The translations under genes were made by a program, and so were the position numbers. A model generated the notes under the pieces. The model was not told the origin of the DNA, searched no databases, and was given only the letters and a program-made list of their open reading frames with translations. From Eutrigla gurnardus (lineage: Eukaryota; Chordata; Actinopteri; Perciformes; Triglidae), in assembly GCA_963514095.1 (NCBI GenBank), contig OY741266.1:15383986-15447985 (forward strand): 64,000 nucleotides of DNA. Direction: 5' to 3'. Of the stretch, positions 21,787-35,300 are shown piece after piece (positions within the stretch are counted from its first letter, which is position 1; the number at the start of each line of letters is the position of its first letter).

Positions 21787-22957
21787 ATACATACCATCTG
21801 ATTGAGCAGGTGTGTTACATTTTTTGTAGAAGCGTCAAAACCCATAGAGACATGGATTCTTTGACACTTCACTAAAGATAATTCAGCCTGCTGCTCTGTG
21901 TGTTTGAGGGAGTGCCGGATTGTGCGTTTGCATCCCAGAGTCTACAGCCATAACTATAATTAGCTCTTGTGTTTTGGTTGCCTTGGTAGCGCCACAAAGT
22001 CCTTGTGATTGTGGCCGTCTGTGTGTGTAAACGCGTGGGCGAGTTTGCCTTAAGTGTGCAGTTGCATATTCCCATTATCGGTCAACTGCATTGCTGCATA
22101 GATGTGGCATCGGAGACACATTTAGGAAATGGTTACACAAGCACGGAATGCACAGGGTGCTGCTATCGGATCAGCATACGTCACTCATTAGGAAAAAAAA
22201 GTAGAAGCACACAATGATGTTGCGTAGATGGAAAGAGAATTGTTTCCTCTTGTCTCCAAGACGGAGCGTGTTCACATGAGAAATCTTTGTAGCAGTTTAT
22301 TTTAACTCTGGAGCAGTTAGTGCTGTAGTTAACTGGGAAGACTCCGCCATTTAAACTCTGGTGGCGTTCCATGGTGGCAAAGCACATTAAAATGTACCTC
22401 CCACTCCTCAAACAACTGAACCGCAGTGCATCGTCACAAGCACAACCTAAAACTTAGGGTTGTATGGGCGTCACACGGCCAGCGTCGTGAACTGATGGTC
22501 AGCTGTTCATTTGCGTTCCTACCTGGTATGAGCTCCAAAAGTAAATAACAGAGTGCAGACGTGACAGACTGTTGGGTTTAGTTTAAGTTATAGTACCTGG
22601 AGGCAGATTTGTTTTGATCTCCCGTTTTGATTACAAAATGTCTAACCTCAACCACGACGGTTGGCCAAATTGCTCTCCCATAAATTTGCTGCCTGTGAGT
22701 GCATGTGACAATGTTTATAAAACGCTGGTTTACATTATCTAGGCAGCATGACAAGAAAATAACCCAAGGCGAGTAGAAAAACAGTGAAGCTCCACTGTGG
22801 TGCAGATCAAACCCTTAATAAACACTAGATGGTTTGAGGCACTTAAAGAGCAACTTCTTTCATACTAGATTTACTTAACCTTTCCTAAAAACGACCAATA
22901 AAAAAACCCCAGATGTAGTATTTTACATGTTTTTAAAGACAAGCTCCTTTTCTCTTC

Positions 22958-22958
<1 letters not shown>

Positions 22959-23045
<87 letters not shown>
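22959..23045 (+). repeat. (AC)n microsatellite, about 43 units
   Basis: A pure AC tract of about 87 bases. Confidence 0.97.
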
Positions 23046-23049
<4 letters not shown>

Positions 23050-26000
23050 CTTGCAGAGCCTGAGGCAAATAACCAGGTCAGGTGTGAAAGGTTGGTGCAA
23101 GTGTATCCAAGCATACCTCCTCTTTTCATTGTACAGAAGTGCACTGCATCAAGGGGCCTGTTGAAGTGGAATCGAGATGAGAAGGGTGTAGTGATGAATC
23201 GGCAGCCTCTTAGCAAGTCACATTACTAGTGGCATGGCTTTTTGGCCAGCTGAAGCCGAAAATGGAAAGGAAGGTCCAGACCCGCCTGTCGGAGTATGCA
23301 AATGTACGACATCACATTAAACCTGGGCCTCTGTCATCTACTCTCTAATGTCACAATCGTGGTGGGAAGAGACATTGTCCTAGTGGGATACCTTGTGGTC
23401 ATAACTGTTAACATTTCAAGATGTTTGCAGTCAAATTACACAGGATGGCTAATGATTAAATTCGACTGCAATTATTAATCTATTCAAATAATATTATAGT
23501 CTTTGTGAATCAATTGACCTCCACCACACAGTTGCATTTGTATAGATTTTTCTTAAAGGCGTAAATTCCTACTTCCCCTCTTCCCGACTGCCAGGGTTCA
23601 TACAGTTCACACCCTCAAAAAAATCACTTATTGGATATCAATACAGCATTATATCACTGCTGTTCTGCATTCAAACTGCAGACAAAGTGTTTTAAAACTA
23701 GGGTTTTGTATGGTTTTGTAGTAGTTTCTCCAGAGCTTCATGGTGTTTGCTGAGAGAACACGTCGGATGCCAGAGGAGCGATCGTGAGCACGGCTGATGG
23801 GAAATCGACCTCGTCTGACTGGCCGGTGCCGTCGCGTCACATAGAGAATCATTAGTGTGTGTTGAGTTACAGTAACACTATCCGAACTGTCATTAAGCAA
23901 TAGCCCGGCGTGCCTCTCACACGTACATTGCTTCAGTTATACACAGGTCATGAGAGGGTGACATAGACGTCAATGGTTGATAAAAGTAAGAGTAGCAGAG
24001 ATCGGGGGAGGGGAAGGAAGAAAAACATGTAAAGGGAAGGGAGGCGTTTATGTCTGGTCAGAACACCTCTGTGTTGGTCATTGAGTAAGTTGAGGTGAAG
24101 TATGGGTCAGGAGGGGTGGAGGGAATGCCAGTTCATCAGAAGGTCGATGTTAGTGGTACCGGACCCCAAGTTTCCCAAATGCAGTCCGTATCCCATTGTC
24201 GCCTTCTATCCAACAGGACATGGATGCGGTCGTTTTGTTTCCAAGAGGATGGCTGGTCTGTTTTCCCCTCACTGGGGCTGAATGTGGGTCAGTGGTCTCC
24301 AACTGAGTCCCCAAATAACCCCGTCCTGCAGATGTTTGCACAGCTGGTCAAATAAGATACTTCACAGGATGTGTGTCAAAACTGGTCCTCCGTTAGCAAG
24401 TTAATCGCCATGCGCTGATTTGGATTTTGGCTCATGCACATTGGGACACTGATGAGACGTGTGACACCGACTCCCAAGGTGTGACGGCTCATGAAAAATG
24501 GAGTAACTGTACTGTAAAGCAAAATAAAGGGATGAACTGCCCATTTCACAGAGGTATCGCAGTCGGGAATACATATATACTGAACTACAGGTAGATACTT
24601 CATACATGACAAGTACTCTCATCAGGTTCACATGGTAAAGACCAGATTGAAAGATATGATGGTAAAAATCCTTGAACATCATGTGGTTTTAACAGCAACT
24701 GGTAATGGAGAAGAAACGTAGAGAGACTGTGAGTGGAGGAAGACAAAGAGAGGACAGAGGAGGAGAGCGGGGACGTTGACTGTCCTTAGTCCCCGATGAT
24801 GATGATGATGACGATGATGATGAAGTCAAACTTCAACCAGCATGGCTAAAAATAGCATAGCCCTGCTGCTACCGCACACGCACACACATTCCCAGTAGGG
24901 ATTCCCATCAAAGCTGCCATCACCCATCCTGACCTTTTCATTTAAATAATGTACACTCACTCTCTCACATTCGGCCGTTCACGTCATCCCCGTGCGTTAT
25001 AAACGCTCACCTGCGCTCCTACACTGAGCCATTAGATACGTTAACCCTTACTCACGCACGTTTAGCCACTCTTTGAACATTTCGTTGAACGGCTTTCCCC
25101 CCGTTAACGTCCTCAACATGCATTGTGCTTGAACCACAACTGGGCAATTAAGCAAAGGAAAAGCGGCGCTGCAAAGGACACACGAATGGCATTGTGGGAG
25201 CTTGGACGGCACTGACTGATGTGCAACCAAAGAAACAACAGAGCAACGTGCAGGCATAAAAGGGGCTCATTGATGAGTTTGCCGGTTGTTAATCCTAAAA
25301 TAATTGCCTGGCTTTAGCAAAAGCAAAAACAATTCCACAATGCTAAATTATACGTTTTCGTAAGGATTAAGGAGCTGTTTTTTTTTAGACTTTGAATTTG
25401 TTCTGTGCCTTCAATCATATCACACGATCTTCAGCAGAGGGTTTTTTTCTTGTGGATTACATTTTTTTTTCATTAATTCTATCATGACCTTATACATAAT
25501 GAAACGGACTTGAAACCTTATGGAGGTTACAGTGTGTGTAATGGAAGGCCTTGTTTGTTTACGTTGCCTAATACCTTCGGTCTGTAAATCAAGCTCCGCT
25601 ATGTGCATTTGCGGAAACCTTGAAACGCATAACCGGGCTGACGTGCACTCTGGGTAAGCATTTGAGTGCTCTGGCTGCCATTTAGTGTCACATTGAACTA
25701 CCAAACATGACTTTGGAGAGGAGTCGTGACTTCATCCTGCACACAGAAACACACTCGTCGCTCCCATCGCTGCTACTGTAAAGGGTACTTCATTGTTCTC
25801 TCTGCTTCCGAGAAATAGTCCCATATTTTGGAATATATGTTGAATTTTATGAGGAATTACCAGCGGCGACAGCCACACTGATGTTGTTTTCACCTTGTGA
25901 GTGAATGTGTGTGGGGCATCATGGCAAAAATGTGGTCTTGGTCAGATCTCCTCACTAGCAACGGAAGGAGTGACACTCTCTCTGGGTTTGAAGATACATA

Positions 26001-27160
26001 AACTCTCCGTCTTTGTCCCCAAGCTATCACTGAGTTGCACCGTCTCCGTTTCCTGCCTGCTGTGTTCAGCGCAATGACACAGCCTATCTGTGTGTGTGTG
26101 TATGTGTGTGTGTGTGTGTGTGTGTTTAGCACCTCTGAGCAGTGAGATAGAGGAGAGGAAGCACTTTAAGTGACTACCACAGACTTTCCATTTCAAGTCC
26201 TAAATCGTTACCTCCAGAGCTGCATGGGGAAACTAAAAACATCACTTTTTGATCTGCACAAAATTCTGAGAAGTAAAATTACCGCAATGACTCTGACGAT
26301 CCAATCTCCAAATAGTCACGATGACAGAGAAGATGTAGCAAGCAGTACTTTGCCTTTTAAAAAAAGAAGAAAGAAAAAAAGCCTGAAGATGAAGACGGAT
26401 CGAAGTGAACAGGATGTGGTGAATGGTGTTTGGCTGTGTAAAAAGCATATAGAAGCCTTCAGCTAGCTGATATGTTGAATCCCCTCCCCCTCTTCGCCGG
26501 GCTTCATGGCTCTATAAGGGGGTCCGGTGTCCACTCAGTGGCTGTTAGCTTTCTACATACAAGTGCATGCACACAAGACTCATTTCAACAACAAGATTTC
26601 AAGACAAGTGTGTGTCAATCTGTAGGTTTCTGACTGTATCTTGAAATGTGTGTTTTGACAGCTCCATTCCTTCGTGTGTATCTAAGCATGTGACCAGCTC
26701 ACTATTTTGTCGAACCCAATCATTCCAGTCACGCTTGGAAATCTATAAAATCTTAATAAAGCCATCAGAATTTGCAGTGAGATGTATTTGATTGCCTGGA
26801 AAAAATTAATTGTAAGGGAAAAAACTGAAACGATCAAGTGACCTTGCTTTTGCATCCAAGCAGATCTTCAGTCCGTACGTCTTCAGGTTAAACACACAAA
26901 AAAAGGACTGGGGGGGGGGAATAATGATTCAAATGGGACTAAAGTGGAAACATTTTCGGAGAGTGGAGCAGTGTGTGTGCTGCTGATTGAAGGGTGCACG
27001 GTCTCGCTGTGTTCCAGGACAAAATGTGAGTGATTTTATTTCACAAGTGTTTGGACATGAGAGGTTTTATAATATGTCTCTGTCCCATTTAGTAAAAGGG
27101 CACAGTGGCAGTGAGGAGGAGCTCTGTAGAGGTGAATGTATTCAGAGTGTTTGCATTAAC

Positions 27161-27162
<2 letters not shown>

Positions 27163-27233
<71 letters not shown>

Positions 27234-27355
27234 CTGTACTTTCTCTTACAAGCATGCACACTGGTTTGCATGTGAGGTGAGCATGTCTGCACATTCACAC
27301 GTGATTGCATGTGTTGCATGTAGTATGTTGTGTGTGTGTGTGTGTGTGTGTGTGT
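27163..27355 (+). repeat. Two (TG)n tracts
   Basis: Pure TG tracts occupy 27163-27232 and 27328-27355. The 95 bases between them are themselves rich in TG, CATG and GCATG steps, as if derived from a decayed longer alternating purine-pyrimidine tract. Confidence 0.95.
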
Positions 27356-28918
27356 TGGATGGTTTCCCCTCTGGTAGAACAGGGCTAATGGTTTGTTTAC
27401 ATCCTCTCAAGTTTCGTGGGGATTTACAGTCCCCGTGTTGGCCAGCGAGGACGAGGAGGCAGGATCTACTGAGTCCTCTTCCTCCTTCTAGATGCTCGTC
27501 ACAACCCCCTTCATCCTCATTCAGTCTCTCTTTCCCATTCCCAGTCTTGTCTCTCCATCATTTGCTGTCGTATTCTCTCCCCTCAAAGTACATACTTCCA
27601 GTTTGGCACCTTAATGATACTCTTTATTATTCTCTCTACCATCCACATTCATTTAGCCTTTCTTTGCTCTATCTTTCTTTCCCGTCTTACTTTCCGTCTG
27701 TCTTTCGAATCCGTTTTTGCTACATCACTCCTGTCATTTGTCTAGGCCTTTCCTCTCACCTCTTCTCTCTCCCATTATCTCCCCCTCTGCTTGGCTTCCC
27801 TCTGTTTTGGCTCACCTTTTCCTTCCTCTTCATATTACCACAAATTGGTTACACCAGAACCCTGCGCTCTTTTCACATTCCTCTTTAATCATAAATCACC
27901 TGCTCCCAAGCCTAAATCATAACCAGGCTTCATCTTCATTGCCCCTGCATTAATATGGCAATGGAAATGTTTTCAGGAAATGAAGATGAGTTTTTGACTT
28001 TGTCTTATATGTTCAGATGAATATGCTTTGGGACCCGTGGAATGGAAGCAGTGTTTTCTTGCAAACCCGTCCCCAGCAGCATAGATCTACCACCTCTGCC
28101 AGTTCAAATAACTTTTTAAAGATTAAAGCAAAGGTTTGCATATTCTTGTGTATCAGTAGAGCTTTTCCCCCTGCTTCCCTCTTCTCACCTCTCAAATGTA
28201 TCTTTTACATTGGTTCAAATTCCAGTTTCTCCCAATTGCCTGAAATGTCTGAGCTTTTCTTTGTTCCTATTGGTCTCTTTGAGGCGTTCCTGAAGGTCAG
28301 TAGCTGTTGTTCAGGGATAAAAACTCCTAGATTTCATGTTTAAGCAAACCGTGTCAGTAGGGTATCGGTTTTTCCAAGACCAGGCTCGGGCTGATCCAAC
28401 ATCAAACCTGCTAAGAAACATAATATAACTAACAATTCTTTCTGAAATATACATTTTCGTGTTGACAATCACATTAAAAACCACATGCAATAAATTAGGC
28501 TGATTTGACCTCCCGCTTACATCCATTCAGGTTTCTCCCAAAGGCTTTCCACATCCCGTTTATCTTTTTGCACCCCTTAGTTCATAGTTGTGAACGCAGA
28601 CTCAGCAACAGAGCCAATTAGAGAATCATTAAAACTGAGAAAGACAAACAGAAAATGTGCTAAATTCTGTGTGGAAGTGGAGAAAAAGGTGTTGAATGTT
28701 TTGTGTGTATGTGAGTGCAATACAGGATCTCCCTCGTAAAGTAGCCCCACCCCCGTTTCCCCACATCGCACACGCAGACGATGCAACGGTGAATCTGTCC
28801 ACTTTGAAAAGACAAAGCCGGTGACACACGGAGCATTGAGCATATGTTCAGCCCCCCCCCTTGCTCCAAACGCAACACGGTGGCATGTTGCAGAGTGCTC
28901 TTCACACCACTCTCTTGT

Positions 28919-28919
<1 letters not shown>

Positions 28920-28994
<75 letters not shown>
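28920..28994 (+). repeat. (AC)n microsatellite, about 37 units
   Basis: A pure AC tract. It explains the 178- and 126-codon minus-strand frames crossing it. Confidence 0.97.
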
Positions 28995-28995
<1 letters not shown>

Positions 28996-30404
28996 GCATA
29001 AGCAGGCTGCAGCAGCTGTGGACGCCGATCTGCAATTCATAGACTACCATGACCTTCACCTCAATGCCAACGGCTAACTGGGTTCCAGCCCAGCTCCATA
29101 CAGGTTGGAGCACATGACTCCATTCCCTTTGCTGGTCTGAGCATTTCTTTTTTCAGTCCAGACAGGTGTAACATTATCCTGACAAGATGCCATTTGAACC
29201 TCGCTGTTGAGGGAAAATATCAGCCGAATATTCTGACGTGTTAAATGCTTCACCTTCTAATCCCGGGACAGCAGGTTTCCAGTAATAGATTACCTCTTGT
29301 ACTCCGTGTAGACCTGCCAACCTGCATCCACATGCCCCTGCATAATAATTATTGCGATGCCACGTCAGTTATCTGAGAATAATCCACACTCCTGGCCAAT
29401 CACAGTCAAGTATTTTCCATCATATTGTGTAACGATTAGCATGTTTTTTAATGATGAGGATTCAACCTGGTAAAATCTTTGATGAAATACACACTTGTAT
29501 AAAACATGGTTTCTCTTTCCAGTACTTTCTTTCACTCGCGTCGTCATGAGCAACATCTCAGTCACAGGAAAGCATCCATCCAACTGTCCCTGGCATTGGA
29601 TTTGTACGTATAAATGTGTGCCGTGCATCATCTGTGTGTGCGCAGGCCTGTCTTCACGTGTGACGATATGATGAATAATAATAGTTGTGTCGGAGGGGAG
29701 GCGTGTGTCCCGGGTGTGTGTATGCCTCAGCTGGCTGGCACTCTATCCCACATTAGCAGGAACTTGAAGCTGACAGGTATCGGGTTGAGTCACAGGTGGG
29801 CACTTCAGCACAGTTTGTTTCACTTAAAGGTCAAGGGGGAGGCCGTCGAAATCATTGTACAACAATCCAAACATTTTTTTTTTTGTTTTTACAGATTTTC
29901 CCATTTGAGTTCAAAATCTTGAATCTTGACAAATAATCAATCTGTGAAATGAAACTGTATTCAGAATTTTCTGTATTATATACCCTTTCAGTGTGGATAA
30001 TGAGACACGGGCATCTGCAGGCCTTTTTCACATTATCAACCTAACAGTGATGGGTAGAGATAAGGTTGAACATCTGCAGGTTTTTACTATTGGATGTCAC
30101 TTTTGGTTCATTTTTCTTTGGTTCGCCCTTCCCCATTAACCACAAACTAACCTGTTGTCTACTGCTGCATTTTGGGAAAAAAACAAACAAAAACAGCAAA
30201 TGTAGCAGAGAAGGTGGGGAAAATGTGATGCTGCGATTCTCGTGGAGGACAGGACAGAAATCTACTGCAGATATTTCTCTGCTGCACAGCGCTTTCTTGT
30301 GTTTATGGTGCTCCGATTGTTTTTTTTTCTCTCACTCACTCAATCACTATCTTTACCATCTTTTTGTTGTCTTGTTCATTTGCCCTGTCTCTCCACTTTC
30401 TTGC

Positions 30405-30406
<2 letters not shown>

Positions 30407-30494
<88 letters not shown>
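30407..30494 (+). repeat. (AC)n microsatellite, about 44 units
   Basis: A pure AC tract; it is the left arm of an opposed pair with the GT tract at 30627-30716. Confidence 0.97.
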
Positions 30495-30497
<3 letters not shown>

Positions 30498-30623
30498 TTA
30501 CACTCTTAGTTCCCCTATTGGCTGTCAGGCCTACAGCTAAAGGATAATCTTATCTGGAGAGAGCAGCCCAGCGCACTGCAAACTGCCACCCAGTTGATTA
30601 AATGTGCACTGAACAGGGGAAGA

Positions 30624-30626
<3 letters not shown>

Positions 30627-30716
<90 letters not shown>
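30627..30716 (+). repeat. (GT)n microsatellite, about 45 units
   Basis: A pure GT tract, complementary to the AC tract 132 bases upstream, so the two can pair as an inverted repeat in single-stranded DNA or RNA. Confidence 0.97.
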
Positions 30717-30717
<1 letters not shown>

Positions 30718-31104
30718 ATCATAGGTAATGAAACTGCAGAGTGATGGGCCCATAGCAGTGCCAGCTGAAACGGATTGTGTATGTATGCTTTTAAGTGTCT
30801 CTGTGTTACAGATGGATGTAGGGAAGGCTGCAGACTGATGCACTACAGCTACACACCTTACAGAGCAGAGGTCGAGATTAAATGTTTTCTTTTTCTCCTA
30901 TGAGCATTTTCAGGCTGTATATCATCCTGAGTGAACACCGTGCATCTCGAAAATGTAGCATTTGAAGGATTAGGTGTTCTTCCTTCAGAGAATTCATATT
31001 ACTACATGCAGTTTTTAGCCACATGTCTGGCGGAATAGAAACCAAACACGTTTGAAGCAACAAATGGTTTGGATGTTTAAAGAAAGTAGTGTTTCATGGA
31101 GCCA

Positions 31105-31660
31105 GCAAGGCAAGGCAATGCAATTTTATTTGTATAGCACCTTTCAACAACAAGGCAATTCAAAGTGCTTTACATAAGACATTAAAAGTATTGAAAAAAT
31201 AAATAAATCAAGCAAATAACATTGTATTGTTTACTGAAAGGCAGCGGCCAACGGAAAAGTCTTCAGTCTTGATTTAAAAGAGCTGAGATTTGCAGCAGAC
31301 CTGCAGCTTTCTGGAAGTTTGTTCCAGATATGTGGGGCGTAAAAACTGAAGGCTGCCTCTCCATGTTTGGTTCTGACTCTGGGGACACAGAGCAGACCCG
31401 TTCCAGACCATCCGGCAGGTCTGGAGGGTTCCATAGCTAAGCAGACGTTCAGAAATGTATTTTGGCCCTAAACCATTCAGTGCTTTGTAAACCAACAGTA
31501 GTATTTTGAAATCAATTCTTTGACGGACAGCCAGTGTAAAGATCTGATAAACAGAGTAATATGATCCACTTTTTTGGTCTTAGTGAGGACTCAAGCAGTA
31601 GCGTTCTGAATTACCTGCAGCTGTCTGATCAACTTTTAGGGGGAGACCAATAAAGACACC
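31105..31660 (-). mobile_element. 3' end of an L2-like non-LTR retrotransposon, decayed
   Basis: Read on the minus strand, 31495-31231 encodes the C-terminal end typical of L2/CR1-type LINE ORF2: MVYKALNGLGPKYISERL, a frame break, then VPRVRTKHGEAAFSFYAPHIWNKLPESCRSAANLSSFKSRLKT (given in pieces: VPRVRTKHGE, FSFYAPHIWNKLP, SFKSRLKTF). The plus-strand start, GCAAGGCAAGGCAATGCAAT then TTATTTGTATAGCACCTTTC and CAAAGTGCTTTACAT, is the 3' tail that such fish elements share. The frame shift between the two peptide parts and the missing 5' region show it is dead. The flanking 31500-31660 appears to be non-coding sequence of the same or a related repeat. Confidence 0.7.
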
Positions 31661-32135
31661 GCAATGTCACCGGGTCTCAGCATTTCCTCAGGGATCACCT
31701 GCTTGTGCCACATACAGTTAGAAGGAAATCTAAGCATGCTACTATCCTTTTTAACTAATTTCTCTTCAAATTTACCTGTCGGAATTTCAGGAGGACTAAA
31801 AATGCAATCATGACAGTCTGTGTTTGAATGCTAACAAGTAGTTTTAATCCTAAAGAGATGTTGCTGTGTTATATTCTTCTCACGTTGTTTCCTGATGATA
31901 TTGCGTTACATCAGCCACTATCGCCCTGCCAATGCAACCATCCATCAGTATGAAGGGCAGTTTGTGGGGGTAAGAGAGGAAAAGCTGCAGGTTTTTGTTC
32001 TATTATTTGATGAACCTCTCCAGAATTTGGCTTGCTCATGTTGTGAATGTTAGCTGCCAAAGCATCAAACCTGACCCCGTGACATCTACGGTACTGGAGG
32101 CAGATCAGTTCTTCTGACTTAGCATCACATCTACA
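31661..32135. other. Non-coding DNA, nothing recognised
   Basis: Unique-looking sequence lies between two repeat copies; no splice-flanked coding segment is visible. Confidence 0.5.
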
Positions 32136-32302
32136 GGTAGATGGCAAATGGATGCATTTCTGTAGCGCTTTTCTACTTTTTTCAACTGCTCAAGTTGCTT
32201 TTACACTACATGTCTTCATTCACACACACGTTCTTCACTTAGGGGGTAAGTTGGGGTTCGGTATCAGGAGGACCCGCTCTACCGCTGAGCCACTGGGCAT
32301 CG
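32136..32302 (+). repeat. SINE-like teleost repeat, internally deleted
   Basis: The phrases AAATGGATGCATTTCTGTAGCGCTTTTCTA, TTGCTTTTACACTACATGTC (in pieces of the family pattern) and finally CTCTACCGCTGAGCCAC match a short repeat common in fish. Its end resembles an inverted tRNA-like segment. The middle of the usual unit is missing. Confidence 0.5.
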
Positions 32303-35300
32303 TTACAATGTTGTACCATAGTCATGCAAGCACTGCTTATAGGTAGCTACAAAACTGCATAATTATTTGCTATAGGAGGTATTGGAGCTATGGCTGCAGT
32401 AGTAACTTTTACATGCTCAAGACTATGGGACTAAATCATTTTTTTGTGGGGCACCACAAGCACTCAAGAACAGTTACAAACAAGGTCGTAGGCAAACAAA
32501 GTGCCCACAGTTATATGAATGAATGGTGCTCATTGAGATTTCTGTTTCCTGTGTTCCTGTTCCTAACACAGACAATAAAAAATAAAGAATATCTGCAAAT
32601 TAGAATGGATTTCGATCCATAAGAGTAATAAAAAGAAGGGAGCCGTGCACTTGAATGAAGGGTTAAATACTCTTTGTGGACTGTCTTCCAGAAAAACAAG
32701 CTCTTCAGGTGATGTTTTTTTTTTTTTTTAACGGCTGTTAATAAAAGAATAGCCCGCATTTCTGCTCGCATTACCACAGGTCCTCAGCGTGTGATCATAA
32801 TAGCACTATGGCCATACGTGCTTCCTACACAGACTCGACAGAAAGCACACTGAGCACATTTACACAAGCAGAGAGCCAAGGCTTATTTTTGTGCTTTCAC
32901 AGTCATCTCCATGGCTGTTTCAATCTCTCAGGCGAAACATGAGCAAGTAAAGTCACATGAGCTCGGGGACAAGAATGGTTTCTTTTTTTTCCCCCACCAA
33001 AGTTTTTCTTACGTTGGTGAAAAGTGGAAAAAAAAAAGGGGCTTTTCTGTTGGGCGGCCATGGTGCCACATCCACCCCCGCCCTGGAGGGCGTTAGTACA
33101 GCCCTTCTGCAAGTGAAACACGGTGATTAGAAGAGCTATTAGAGTAGCTATTAGCATTTCACAGTGGCATTCAAGTAGAGCGGTGTGTTGACCTGGATGC
33201 TGCTGGACTGCAGGTCCATTATGTCCTCACTTCATTAGAGTCTTTGGCTGATGACGAGGACTTCTTTATTCAGTAGGTTGTTTATTCTGCCAAGGTTGCA
33301 TTCAAAATATATGACAACGATGCATTAGTAAAGCAACAGAGACTAGTGGACGCATATATGTTTCTGTGTCTTTGACTCATCCTCAACAAGAACAGACTGA
33401 ACTGAACAGACTGAACTGACGATAAACTGTTTAAATGGTGGGTCAATTGTTTGGCTTCCATCCAAGTACAGCCAAAAGCCAAATTGAGACGCTGTAAAGT
33501 GTACAAGTGAAGCGAGTACTGAGGCCTCCGTATCTTTCAGGAGCGGCAGCGACAGAATAATGAGAGATCATCTCTTAATGGACCGAAAATTGTTCTACTC
33601 TATCTGTTCGCGTCTCGGTTTTATTGCTCTCTTTAATTCTGAGTTCCCACTCCCCATCCTTTGTCCTCCGAGTCCCGTATTGATGTACAGCGATGGGCGG
33701 CCAGCTAATCATAACCCTCCCCCCTCCCTTTCATCCTCCCATCCTCTCTTCTCCATCTGCTGATTCACCATTTCTATCTTCCACCGTTTCCATCCAGCTC
33801 CCTTTTCTTCCTCGTTTCTCCTCGCCCCCCTCAACAACAGTCCTGCAGCTTTCCCCGAGCACGCCACATTTGTGATGTGCTGGTGCATTATCGACTGCAC
33901 AGAAATGCTGAGGGAGACCAGATAGACCACATATTGATTGATACAGCTTAATGCTGCAATGTTGTTTATTCATATTATGTTTCTCCAGTCCAGCGGTCTG
34001 TCTGACAAAGAGTCCAGACCTGTTGAAGCCCATAGAAATTTGAGCAGTGCTACTTTTGTTAATGAATGGAACTATTTGCGCTGAAGAGCTTGAATTAGTT
34101 ATTTTATTAGTAAATGAACCACTTTCTCTCGAATGGGCAAAGCCTCTACATCAGGAGGGCAGCAATAATCAAGATGAAATTAAACTGGATTGAAAAATGA
34201 AAGGTGAAACATTTATGTCACGTCAGACTAGTTTTTTTCAAGGGTGAGTCCCAGACATGCTGAGTGCAAATAAATAATGATACTCATGTATTTGTTTGAA
34301 AATGATCCAGAGATATTTCTTCATCTCTGGGAGAAGAACAACGGGCCTCATGCATAAGCACTGAAACAAACAGATTTGTTCTCATGTGGAGCATGCAAGC
34401 ATCTTCTCTGAGATAGGAGACAAGGCAAAGAGGCAGGTACAAAGGTTTAAGTTTGTGTGAAAAGAGGAAATATTACAACTACTTAGTGCAAAAAAAGCAA
34501 ATTAACTTGAAAACCCCTGTACCACACTAAATGAAACATAGTTAGATTTGTGTGTGTGCTAGTGTTATCTGCTAGTATTTAAACTTCCAAAGAGCCCGGA
34601 TGAATATATTTCATTGAAGAAACTGAAATCAAGTCTGTTTTGAGTCTAACTGTCCCAAGTTGTATTTTGTGTAATGGGTATACACCAGGGGCAAATCTCT
34701 CACACTATGGTGCTGTTAGAAGAAAATAAAGTGTTTGTGATCACACTGAGATCAGTCAAATCAATGGGTCACACATCATATAAATAATGCTTTTAAATGT
34801 GGAAGTGACCAGACGTTCCGATGCTGGCTGCGGCTGGAGACATTGGAAGCAGGACACGCGGAAGGTTGTGATTTCACGCCCGTCCAGCCATCCAGACCAG
34901 AACCCTGTAATAGTTGGCGATGATGACACTCCGGCCTATTGGCATTGATTAATGAGCAACAACAAAGCAGAGTGCCCCGTCATCAGACAAATCGAATGAA
35001 GAAGAGGCGAGCGCTGCAGCCTCTTTTGTGCCGGCTGCATCATGTAGCTAAATGATCGATCACGCTGTGAAGATTCCAGGCAGGAGACGGGAGTGAATGG
35101 TACTAAAGCACCGTGGCGTCCTCTGAAGTGATTGCCTGTTTTACTTCAATAGGAGGAAAACAACAGGGTTATTCAACCAGTCGCTACCAGCTCCTGTTTG
35201 TTGTTGTGAAAACCGTCCCGAATATTCCGCCACCCCTGTTCACGGAGCACGTTCATTATGGCGCCCTCAAACTTTTCAAATAATCCCACCGGGCCTGATA

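Larger units (their letters stand above)
20541..31104. other. Non-coding DNA dominated by microsatellites
   Basis: Unique AT-rich sequence is punctuated by CA/TG tracts listed separately and by a GAT-triplet run near 24794-24824. The CT-rich stretch 27450-27890 reads as a 240-codon frame only because it is pyrimidine-rich and joined to a TG tract. No supported exon was found. Confidence 0.5.

Noticed and set aside
24095..24355. 86-codon plus-strand frame
   Set aside because: No splice context, no recognisable domain, and a competing frame of similar length on the other strand.
26170..26466. 98-codon frame with a Lys-rich basic stretch
   Set aside because: The basic run comes from an A-rich tract, and nothing else suggests a nuclear protein exon.
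27166..27888. 240-codon plus-strand frame
   Set aside because: It joins a TG microsatellite to a pyrimidine-rich stretch; Ser/Leu/Pro composition follows from CT-richness.
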